Part shown: piece by piece, positions 57,382-64,000 of the stretch | How positions within the stretch are numbered: position 1 is the stretch's first letter | Layout of the letters: the number at the start of each line of letters is the position of its first letter | Source of the DNA: Pseudomonas caspiana | GTDB lineage: Bacteria > Pseudomonadota > Gammaproteobacteria > Pseudomonadales > Pseudomonadaceae | Direction: 5' to 3' | Length of the DNA stretch: 64,000 nt | Assembly (NCBI RefSeq): GCF_002158995.1 | Contig: NZ_LOHF01000003.1 | Location: 335,613-399,612 of the forward strand | Notes under the pieces: model-generated | Seen by the model: the letters and a program-made list of their open reading frames with translations, nothing else | The model's database searches: none | Told to the model about the DNA's origin: nothing | Made by a program: the position numbers and the translations under genes

Positions 57382-58446
57382 TCAACCCGGCAAACGTACC
57401 GTCTTCTTGGCACTGACGAACAAGCCCCAGGTGGACATGAACAGCGCAGCAACCATCGGCCCGATCACGAAACCGTTCAGGCCGAATACCGACATGCCGC
57501 CCAGGGTCGAGATCAAAATCAGGTAGTCAGGCATTTTGGTATCTTTGCCGACCAGAATAGGTCGCAGCACGTTGTCGACCAGCCCAATCACGAACACGCC
57601 GAACAGCGCTAGCACTACGCCCTGCCAGATCATCCCGCTCAACAGGAAGTAAACCGCGACTGGTGCCCAGACAATCCCCGCCCCTACCGCTGGCAGCAGC
57701 GACAGAAACGCCATGATGACCGCCCATAGCAGAGCGCTGGGAATGTCGAGACACCAGAAGATGAAGCCACCGAGAGCACCTTGGGTGATCGCGACGACAA
57801 CGTTGCCTTTGACGGTGGCACGCACGACACGAGTGAACTTCAGTTGCAGGCGACGCTTCTGGGGTTCAGCCAGAGGCACAGCAATACGCATCTTGCGCAC
57901 CAGTTCCTGACCATCACGCAGGAAGAAGAACAGCAGGTACAACATGATGAAAAAACCCACGACGAAGTCGAAGGTGCCCTGACCGAAGCTGAATGCCTGC
58001 GTTGCCAGGTACTGACTTCCCTGCATCGCGCCTTTGGCGATCTTGTCGCGCAGACCATCGAGATCGCCCATCCCCAGTCTGTCCAGCCAGCCCTGAACGT
58101 AATGCGGCAACAAGCCTTTAAACTCGGCCAGATAGCTGGCGATATCGAGCTGCCCGCTTTCGACGTTCTTGTAGAGCGTGGCACCTTCCTGAACCAGCAA
58201 GGCGCTGATGACAATGACCGGTAGAATCGCGATCACCAGACAGATCATCAAGGTGCAAAGCGACGTCAGATTTCGCTGCCAGCCAAATTTCAGCAGCAAG
58301 CGACGCTGTACCGGCGCAAAGATGATGCCGAGAATCACCGCCCAGAACACCGCGCCGTAGAACGGCAACAGGATCCATATGAACGCGATGGTCACCAACA
58401 CCAACAGCAGGATCAGGGTTTTGTATTGCAGCGTAGTTTCGTTCAT
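57382..58446 (-). CDS. AI-2E family transporter (PerM/YdiK-like)
   Basis: 354 aa with about eight membrane helices and a large soluble stretch at ~70-150, the layout of the AI-2E (UPF0118) family. The conserved LLPAVGAGIVWAPVAVYFLL and GLVDNVLRPILVGKDTKMPDYL segments are clear. Some members export autoinducer-2 and others are Na+/H+ antiporters, so the substrate is not assigned. AAGGA lies just before the ATG. It is a single gene that converges on nuoN. Confidence 0.88.
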   Translation of the reverse strand: MNETTLQYKTLILLLVLVTIAFIWILLPFYGAVFWAVILGIIFAPVQRRLLLKFGWQRNLTSLCTLMICLVIAILPVIVISALLVQEGATLYKNVESGQLDIASYLAEFKGLLPHYVQGWLDRLGMGDLDGLRDKIAKGAMQGSQYLATQAFSFGQGTFDFVVGFFIMLYLLFFFLRDGQELVRKMRIAVPLAEPQKRRLQLKFTRVVRATVKGNVVVAITQGALGGFIFWCLDIPSALLWAVIMAFLSLLPAVGAGIVWAPVAVYFLLSGMIWQGVVLALFGVFVIGLVDNVLRPILVGKDTKMPDYLILISTLGGMSVFGLNGFVIGPMVAALFMSTWGLFVSAKKTVRLPG

Positions 58447-58649
58447 GTCCTTTCCATGTCAGTAGGCAAGCAACTCGCTTGACCTGATCCTTAGTCAGCC
58501 AATCAACGGACGAGTGCCATCATTCTGCTTGTCAGGCAAATGAAGGCTCTGGAAAGGGAAGTACAGCAGAAAATGCGTCTGGCCGTAGGGTTGCAGGAAA
58601 CTGCACAGTGTCGATGACACAGCAGCTTCTCACAGCAAACATTGGAAAA

Positions 58650-58725
58650 CCTGTAGGAGCTGCCGAAGGCTGCGATCGCGGTGTATCAGGATAAATGCAT
58701 CGCAGCCTTCGGCAGCTCCTACAGG
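58650..58725. repeat. Palindromic repeat, GAGCTGCCGAAGG family
   Basis: Arms CTGTAGGAGCTGCCGAAGG-CTGCGAT and ATCGCAG-CCTTCGGCAGCTCCTACAG flank a centre of about 22 nt. They are identical in the arms to 33559-33634. It lies downstream of the chemoreceptor gene. Confidence 0.93.
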
Positions 58726-58742
58726 TCAATCCCTCACATGAG

Positions 58743-60422
58743 TTAAACCCGGAACTGCCCAACCAATGCACCGAGGCGCTGGCCGAGATCATTCAAGCTC
58801 CGGGTGGTCTGTGCGCTCTGGCGGGTTTCATCGGCGACCGTATCTACAGCAGAAGCAATCTGATGCACGCTGCGGTTGATCTCCTCAGCAACAGCCGTTT
58901 GTTCTTCTGCGGCGCTGGCGATCTGCGCGTTCATGGTATTGATGGTCGTGATCAGCTCGCCAATGGCATCCAGTGAAGAACCTGCCTGATTGGCCTGTTC
59001 AGAAGTACCATCGCCCGCCTCGCTGGAGCGACGCATGGCATCCACTGCAGTCTGGGTACCTTTTTGCAGGCGGTCGATCATGCCTTGAATTTCCTGGGTA
59101 CTCTGTTGGGTCCGACTGGCCAGCGCACGCACCTCATCGGCCACTACCGCAAACCCACGACCGGCCTCTCCTGCACGCGCAGCTTCGATAGCAGCGTTGA
59201 GCGCCAACAGGTTGGTTTGTTCAGCAATGGAGCGAATCACCCCCAGCACACTGACAATTGAGGATACGTCCTGCTGCAGGCTATCCAGAGACGCCCCACT
59301 GTTACGGATGTCATCCACCAGCGCGTGGATCTGCTTGATACTGCCGTCAACGACGCGCTTGGCCGACTGGCCCTCTTCGTCCGTCCTCTGTGCAGCGACC
59401 GAAGCACCTTGAGCACTCTTCGCCACTTCCTGAGCAGCGGCGGACATCTCGTTGATGGCGGTAGCCACCTGATCCGTCTCGTGACGCTGACGCTCCATAG
59501 CTTGCTCGGAGCGTTGCGCCTGACTTGAGACTTCGCCGACCAGGCCGGTCAGTTGCCCGGTCATACCCGATATCTGGGTGACCAGGCTATGGATCTTGTC
59601 GACAAAACGGTTGAACGATATGGCCAGATCACCCAACTCATCCTGACTGGTCACAGCCAGGCGACGGGTCAAATCACCTTCACCGGCGGCAATATCATCA
59701 AGGTTGTCTTTCATCAGGCGTAACGGACGAAGCAACGTACCGGCCAGCACTACGCCAATGATACTGATCAATATCAACACCAGAAGCGCGACACCAATGA
59801 TGCTGAGCAGCATTTCTTCCAGGCGGGCCTCGACACTTTGCTGGAGCGCAGCGACCTGCGCGTCAATGCCGTCAATATTCACCGCTGTACCAAACGCCAG
59901 GTCCCATTTGGGCAGGTATTCGGTGTAGCCCAGTTTAGGAACCAACTCGGTCTTGCCCGGCAGCGTCGAGGAGTAAAGCAGGAAGTGAGTACCGGCCTTG
60001 GCAACAGCAACCAGTTCGGTATTGACCATCACTCCGTTCGGGTCTTTGGCATCCTTGAAGCTTTTGCCTACGCCGTCGGGATTGGTGGAGCGAAACAGAC
60101 GAATAACCTGGGAGTCGTAGCCGAAGAAATAGCCGTCTTTGCCAAAGCTGATGCTGGAGAGCAGCTTTATGACTTGGGCACGAGGCGCATCATCGCCGGG
60201 AGCCGCGGCGTCGTATATCGGCTTAATGGTCGTCAGGGCAATGGACACCTGATCTTTAAGCGTGGTCTTGGCTTCTTGCAAGAGACGCTCGCGCGTCTCG
60301 CTGACCTCTCGTTTGGCCTGCTCGCGCAGCATGATTACGGTGGTCACGCTAATGATAAGCGCGAATATCAGCACCGGCAGAATCGCCAGTGAGAGTACTT
60401 TGGCTTTCAGGCTAATGCGCAT
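58743..60422 (-). CDS. Methyl-accepting chemotaxis protein with single Cache sensor
   Basis: 559 aa. TM1 (~10-32), periplasmic sensor ~35-185 with the sCache_2 look ([12 protein letters not shown], a motif region for small organic acids), TM2 (~190-212), HAMP ([21 protein letters not shown]) and a signalling domain with the perfect hairpin tip [20 protein letters not shown]. No C-terminal pentapeptide for CheR is present. By position next to nuo and bqs and by sensor type it resembles P. aeruginosa PA2652 (CtpM, malate receptor), but the ligand here is unproven. The start at 60422 is preferred to 60533. Confidence 0.93.
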   Translation of the reverse strand: MRISLKAKVLSLAILPVLIFALIISVTTVIMLREQAKREVSETRERLLQEAKTTLKDQVSIALTTIKPIYDAAAPGDDAPRAQVIKLLSSISFGKDGYFFGYDSQVIRLFRSTNPDGVGKSFKDAKDPNGVMVNTELVAVAKAGTHFLLYSSTLPGKTELVPKLGYTEYLPKWDLAFGTAVNIDGIDAQVAALQQSVEARLEEMLLSIIGVALLVLILISIIGVVLAGTLLRPLRLMKDNLDDIAAGEGDLTRRLAVTSQDELGDLAISFNRFVDKIHSLVTQISGMTGQLTGLVGEVSSQAQRSEQAMERQRHETDQVATAINEMSAAAQEVAKSAQGASVAAQRTDEEGQSAKRVVDGSIKQIHALVDDIRNSGASLDSLQQDVSSIVSVLGVIRSIAEQTNLLALNAAIEAARAGEAGRGFAVVADEVRALASRTQQSTQEIQGMIDRLQKGTQTAVDAMRRSSEAGDGTSEQANQAGSSLDAIGELITTINTMNAQIASAAEEQTAVAEEINRSVHQIASAVDTVADETRQSAQTTRSLNDLGQRLGALVGQFRV

Positions 60423-60575
60423 AGAACCCCAGGGTATCGAATTGTTGTTTTTGAATTCCGATCTTGGCTCTATAACGGCAATTTGGCTGAAAAGTTGAGT
60501 AAGGGATGTTGCGAGCGTCCCGAGCGCTTGCAAGTAAAGCCGGACACGAATAAGAAATGCGTAAACAAAAGCGGC

Positions 60576-61913
60576 TTAGTTGATAGTCTGCTCACTTACT
60601 GATCGGTCAGGCAGGTCGATACATACTCTAAGCCCACCTGAGTGGCTAGCCTCCAATTGCAGGTTGCCGCCCCACGCCTGGACAATATCTCGCACAATGC
60701 CGAGACCCAATCCGTGGCCGGTAATTTGTTCATCAAGACGCGCGCCACGACCGAACACTTCTTCGCGTCTGGCTTCCGGAATACCGGGCCCATCGTCTTC
60801 TACAACAATACAGAACCGGGTCTCTTGCCGATTCATAATCAGCAGTACTTCGCTGTCTGCCCATTTGCATGCGTTATCCAGCAAGTTGCCCAGCAGCTCC
60901 AGAATATCTTCACGATCCCAAGGGAGAGACAAACCCGGCTGGACCTGCATCTCAAGATTTAGATGCCCACCGTGGATCATCCGCAACGTGGCAAACAATC
61001 CAGTCAACTCGGCATCGCAGTCGAAATGCGCACCGGGCAACGCGTCACCCGACAGTCGCGCGCGATTGAGTTCACGCGTCAGACGTTGCTGGATCTGTTC
61101 CAGTTGCTCGCGAAGAATATTTCGCAACGCGGGATGAGCATCAAACTGGGGGCCGGCGATAGCACTGAAGAGAACCGCCAGTGGCGTTTTCAGCGCGTGC
61201 CCGAGGTTGCCTAGCGCGTTACGCGAGCGCCTCAGGCTGTCCTCGGTATGCTCCAGCAGATGGTTGATCTGCGAAACAAGAGGCTCCAGCTCTACCGGCA
61301 CTTGTTCATCGAGCTGGGAACGCTTCCCTTGCTGGAGCTGGACCAGCTGTTCCCGGGCACGGTCCAATGGTCGCAGCGCACGACGCACCGTCACTCTCTG
61401 CAGAGCCAGGATAAGTAAAAGAGCCGCGAGTCCCAGGCCGAGACCAATTTGTTGAACGCGAAGAAAACTTGCTCTGACGGGGGTGTAGTCCTGCGCAACC
61501 GTTATCGAGATGTCCTGACCAAACTTTCGGTAATCCGCCTTTAGCAGTAGCAAGGACTGTCCTGTCTGGCCCAGCTCATAGCTGGCGTGTAACCCGCCCG
61601 AACCGGGATCGGGAATTTCCAGATCCCACAGTGATCTGGAGCGCCAATGCCCTTCAGGAAAATCAATGCGGAAGTAGTGCCCGGAGTAAGGCCGCTGGTA
61701 GGCCGGCGACAAACGATGCTCATCCAGTTGCAAACCATTCTGCCCGCGAACCAGCGCGATCAGCAGGCTTTCACTTTCGTTGCGCAGCCCTGCTTCCAGA
61801 TAACGCTGTAAACCCAGCTCAAACAGCCACAGGCTGGTTTGGGCCAGGACCACGCATACCAGAACCATGACGCTGATGAGCCCCAGGCTCAGGCGCCGCT
61901 GTATAGATCTCAA
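60576..61913 (-). CDS. bqsS: Sensor histidine kinase, BqsS/CarS-like
   Basis: 445 aa. TM1 (~10-30), periplasmic sensor ~31-150 and TM2 (~156-172) precede a HAMP-like stretch and HisKA with H239 in [12 protein letters not shown]. The HATPase domain has [12 protein letters not shown] and [10 protein letters not shown]. By context it matches P. aeruginosa PA2656, reported to sense Fe(II) or Ca2+. I do not see the RExxE iron motif in the sensor; an acidic RNESE lies at residues 44-48. The start overlaps the regulator stop by 4 nt. Confidence 0.85.
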   Translation of the reverse strand: MRSIQRRLSLGLISVMVLVCVVLAQTSLWLFELGLQRYLEAGLRNESESLLIALVRGQNGLQLDEHRLSPAYQRPYSGHYFRIDFPEGHWRSRSLWDLEIPDPGSGGLHASYELGQTGQSLLLLKADYRKFGQDISITVAQDYTPVRASFLRVQQIGLGLGLAALLLILALQRVTVRRALRPLDRAREQLVQLQQGKRSQLDEQVPVELEPLVSQINHLLEHTEDSLRRSRNALGNLGHALKTPLAVLFSAIAGPQFDAHPALRNILREQLEQIQQRLTRELNRARLSGDALPGAHFDCDAELTGLFATLRMIHGGHLNLEMQVQPGLSLPWDREDILELLGNLLDNACKWADSEVLLIMNRQETRFCIVVEDDGPGIPEARREEVFGRGARLDEQITGHGLGLGIVRDIVQAWGGNLQLEASHSGGLRVCIDLPDRSVSEQTIN

Positions 61914-62581
61914 GCAGCGGGCTCCCCGCCAAAGCGATAACCCTGACCGCGCCGGGTTTCGACAACAGTTTTACCCAGCTTGCGCCTGAGGTGATTCACG
62001 TGCACTTCAATGACGTTGGAATCCCGCTCATTTTCTCCGTCGTATAGGTGCTCAGCCAAATGGCTCTTTGAAAGAATTTGTTCAGGATGCAGCATGAAAT
62101 ATCGCAACAGCCTGAATTCTGCGGAGGTGAGCTGAATATCAACACCATTCTGAGTGACGCATTGACGCCCCTCATCCAGATGCAAACCTGCAGACTCAAG
62201 ACGTGGCTGGTTAGCGAGCCCCTTGGAGCGGCGCAGTAGCGCCTGAATGCGCAGTTGCAATTCCTCAGGGTGAAAAGGCTTGGTCAGGTAGTCGTCAGCG
62301 CCGGCCTTGAGTCCTTCGATGCGCTCGGACCACGAACCTCGCGCGGTCAGTACAAGGACCGGCGTTGCCAAGCCCCCGGCGCGCCATTGCTCCAATACTT
62401 GCAATCCAGGAAGGCCCGGCAAGCCCAAGTCGAGAATTATCAAGTCATAAGGCTCGGTAACGCCTTGGTGTACCGCATCACGCCCGTCTGCAAGCCAGTC
62501 GACTGCATAGCCCTGCCTGCCAAGACCGGCAAGTAATTCATCCGCCAGCGGGACATGGTCCTCTACCAATAGCAGGCGCAT
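61910..62581 (-). CDS. bqsR: OmpR-type response regulator, BqsR/CarR-like
   Basis: 223 aa. Receiver with phosphoacceptor D51 ([13 protein letters not shown]) and lysine in YLTKPF; C-terminal winged helix with [13 protein letters not shown] and the recognition segment [16 protein letters not shown]. It is of the QseB/PmrA branch. The start shares a base with the stop of the small exported protein upstream, so all four genes form one operon. A candidate BqsR box lies before the first gene. Confidence 0.9.
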   Translation of the reverse strand: MRLLLVEDHVPLADELLAGLGRQGYAVDWLADGRDAVHQGVTEPYDLIILDLGLPGLPGLQVLEQWRAGGLATPVLVLTARGSWSERIEGLKAGADDYLTKPFHPEELQLRIQALLRRSKGLANQPRLESAGLHLDEGRQCVTQNGVDIQLTSAEFRLLRYFMLHPEQILSKSHLAEHLYDGENERDSNVIEVHVNHLRRKLGKTVVETRRGQGYRFGGEPAA

Positions 62582-62886
62582 CAGTCTTCCTCATCCTTCA
62601 ATAATCGACTGTCCCGAGCGTCATACTTCAACTCTCGAACGACACCCTCCGGGGTCAAAATCTCAAACTCATAAACGTACACACCATGCTTCTCCTCAAG
62701 TTCTGCCTCGAGTAGCCTGGCACCCGGATGTCGAGCCAATGCCATCTCCATCAATTGCTCAAGGGGAAGAATAGTGCCTGACTGGCGCAAGCTCAGCGCT
62801 TCATCCTGATCAAGGTCTCTCGCCTGCACAGTGACGCATACCAACACAAGGCATAGAAGAGTGCCACGACGCTTACGTAACTTCAT
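62581..62886 (-). CDS. Small exported PepSY-like protein 2
   Basis: 101 aa. A signal peptide ([22 protein letters not shown]) is followed by one PepSY-like unit: [60 protein letters not shown]. It is 25-30% similar by eye to the preceding protein, so the pair arose by duplication. In P. aeruginosa bqsP/bqsQ occupy this place. A periplasmic partner of the sensor kinase is likely but inferred. One-base overlaps at both ends. Confidence 0.8.
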   Translation of the reverse strand: MKLRKRRGTLLCLVLVCVTVQARDLDQDEALSLRQSGTILPLEQLMEMALARHPGARLLEAELEEKHGVYVYEFEILTPEGVVRELKYDARDSRLLKDEED

Positions 62887-63200
62887 TATCGGTCCTGATG
62901 GTTCTTGAGAACCTTACCAGTTGCCGCATCGATATCCACGTCCCATTCAATATCGTGAGTATCCGTAAGCTCAACCTGGTAAATATGTTTGCCGTACCTT
63001 TCATCAAGCTCGGTATCGTTGATGGTTGCACCGGGGTGTATCGCCAAGGCGATGGCATCAAGCCGCTCTGAACTTTGAATAATGCCTGCGGCGCGCAATG
63101 TAGCAGCTTCGTCGAGGGAAATGTCGCGAGCGCTGACTACGCCACTGGTGAGCAATAGAAGAGCAGAGGCAGCAAGCGCAGTCAGAGTGTTCACTATCAA
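62886..63200 (-). CDS. Small exported PepSY-like protein 1
   Basis: 104 aa, first gene of the regulator operon. Signal peptide MIVNTLTALAASALLLLTSG with VVSA cleavage site, then a PepSY-like unit (ISLDEAATLRAAGIIQSSER, AIHPGATINDTELDERYGKH, YQVELTDTHDIEWDVDIDA). The acidic ends (DTELDERYG, DIDAATGK) could bind cations, which would fit a metal-sensing system, but that is inference. The stop overlaps the next start. Confidence 0.8.
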   Translation of the reverse strand: MIVNTLTALAASALLLLTSGVVSARDISLDEAATLRAAGIIQSSERLDAIALAIHPGATINDTELDERYGKHIYQVELTDTHDIEWDVDIDAATGKVLKNHQDR

Positions 63201-63249
63201 TCTCCGTTGAGAGTTTTTATTTCCTACAGACCGAGGATAAACAACCGAA

Positions 63250-63265
63250 CTTAACTCAAGCTGAA
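63250..63265 (-). promoter_or_regulatory. Candidate BqsR box upstream of the PepSY-bqsRS operon
   Basis: On the minus strand the sequence is TTCAG-CTTGAG-TTAAG. This matches the tandem repeat TTAAG-N6-TTAAG that I recall as the P. aeruginosa BqsR site at 9 of 10 defined bases. It lies 50 nt before the first operon start, a normal place for autoregulation. Confidence 0.55.
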
Positions 63266-63392
63266 TTAGTCTGGCTAGATGCCATCAGTGCATACGAACT
63301 ACCTGGTTTTAGCGCCAAGCACAAACCAATGCTGATAAACTCTCGGCCTGCATGCGTCGCTGCGACGATCGCCATTTTTAGAGTTGAAGATT

Positions 63393-63749
63393 GTGGAAAT
63401 TTTTAAAGAATTTACGTTCGAGTCAGCCCACTTCCTACCTCATGTTCCTGAGGGACATAAATGCGGACGCCTGCATGGCCACTCCTTCCGCATCGCCATC
63501 CATCTCGAAGGTGAGGTCGATCCACATATCGGCTGGATCCGTGACTTCTCTGAAATCAAAGCGATCTTCAAGCCGCTCTATGAACGCCTTGATCACCACT
63601 ATTTGAATGACATTCCGGGACTCGAAAACCCAACCAGCGAAAACCTGGCGAAATGGATCTTTGCTGAGCTCAAGCCGCTACTGCCAGAGTTGTCAGCTAT
63701 TCGCATTCATGAGACTTGCACCAGTGGTTGTATCTATCGCGGTGAATAG
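63393..63749 (+). CDS. queD: 6-carboxy-5,6,7,8-tetrahydropterin synthase QueD
   Basis: 118 aa. QueD makes CPH4, the first dedicated step of queuosine (preQ0) synthesis. Zn-binding histidines H13, H28 and H30 and the catalytic C24 are in [20 protein letters not shown], then GHSF. The start is probably GTG 63393 ([13 protein letters not shown], as in relatives); TTG 63384 would add 3 residues. I saw no preQ1 riboswitch in the 190 nt upstream. Confidence 0.93.
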   Translation: MEIFKEFTFESAHFLPHVPEGHKCGRLHGHSFRIAIHLEGEVDPHIGWIRDFSEIKAIFKPLYERLDHHYLNDIPGLENPTSENLAKWIFAELKPLLPELSAIRIHETCTSGCIYRGE

Positions 63750-63762
63750 TCGCTGATACTGA

Positions 63763-63798
63763 AAAAAAGCCCTCCTTGTTCGCAAGGGGGGCTTTTTT
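63763..63798 (+). terminator. Terminator of queD
   Basis: A 16-bp stem with one G-T pair (AAAAAAGCCCTCCTTG and CAAGGGGGGCTTTTTT) with a 4-nt loop and T run. Confidence 0.93.
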
Positions 63799-63942
63799 GT
63801 GGCTGGTGGAATCTGCGCTGTATAGCTACACACTGAAAGCTGAGGGACCGGATTTATCCGGGAAGGTGTATCGGCCGATAGACATGCGGCGTTGGTACCG
63901 GCCTCTTCGCGAATAAATTCGCTCCCCCTGAATCGCGGAGAA

Positions 63943-64000
63943 CTTGTAGGAGCTGCCGAAGGCTGCGAAACGGTGTATGCGCCGGAACGCGTGAGCCTAC
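63943..64000. repeat. Palindromic repeat, GAGCTGCCGAAGG family, cut by window end
   Basis: CTTGTAGGAGCTGCCGAAGG-CTGCGAA matches the left arm of the repeats at 33559 and 58650. No matching right arm is visible before the window ends; it may lie beyond. Confidence 0.8.

Noticed and set aside
55808..57385. 525-aa open frame antisense to nuoN
   Set aside because: Composition shadow (Gln/His/Arg-rich), crosses the operon terminator and covers a conserved gene.
63201..63392. Possible preQ1 riboswitch before queD
   Set aside because: No compact H-type pseudoknot with an A-rich tail next to a hidden ribosome-binding site could be seen.

Overview
The window is a stretch of chromosome from a fluorescent-type Pseudomonas (gamma-proteobacterium). 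The evidence is the GC-rich coding, the protein sequences (NuoCD fusion, monomeric IDH, the rarA-crcB-serS-cysG order), and the many CTGTAGGAG-ended palindromic repeats typical of the genus. From about 13.1 kb to the end, gene order matches what I recall of P. aeruginosa PAO1 PA2604-PA2666, so this is mostly conserved core chromosome. The protein variants and repeats look more like the P. syringae/fluorescens side of the genus, but I cannot name a species. I see no prophage, insertion sequence, CRISPR array or rRNA.

Layout. 0-13 kb is the more variable part. It holds the 3' end of an amidase gene, a Nudix hydrolase, a 180-bp tandemly duplicated palindromic repeat and an endonuclease/phosphatase-family protein. 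Next, on the minus strand, comes a transport cluster: an ABC importer with two permease domains fused in one chain and an ATPase with a C-terminal extension, followed by a sensor kinase and a FixJ-type regulator, with no binding protein. After it come a 5'-nucleotidase, an unrecognised six-helix membrane protein, a membrane PQQ dehydrogenase and tRNA-Ser(UGA).

13-31 kb: a YccA-like membrane protein, tusDCB-tusE-ybiB, a glutathionyl-hydroquinone reductase, the minus-strand group ftsK-lolA-rarA-crcB-serS-cysG, then aat-bpt-infA facing clpS-clpA. The last group gathers both N-degron leucyl/phenylalanyl transferases with the adaptor and unfoldase that deliver their products to ClpP. 31-42 kb: cspD, monomeric isocitrate dehydrogenase, NudJ-type Nudix, mnmA-hflD, purB, a ribosomal-protein hydroxylase with an acetyltransferase, a stand-alone secretin N-domain protein and isocitrate lyase. 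mnmA is the end acceptor of the TusBCDE sulfur relay, and idh and aceA compete for isocitrate.

42-57 kb is the complete 13-gene nuo operon (complex I, nuoC and nuoD fused), with a Fur-box-like and an ANR-box-like sequence upstream of nuoA. 57-64 kb: an AI-2E-family permease, a single-Cache chemoreceptor, a BqsRS/CarRS-like two-component system preceded by two small exported PepSY-like proteins (with a near-consensus BqsR box upstream), and queD.

Gene starts were chosen by ribosome-binding sites, overlaps and family length. Family names come from visible motifs and recalled homologues; no search was run.
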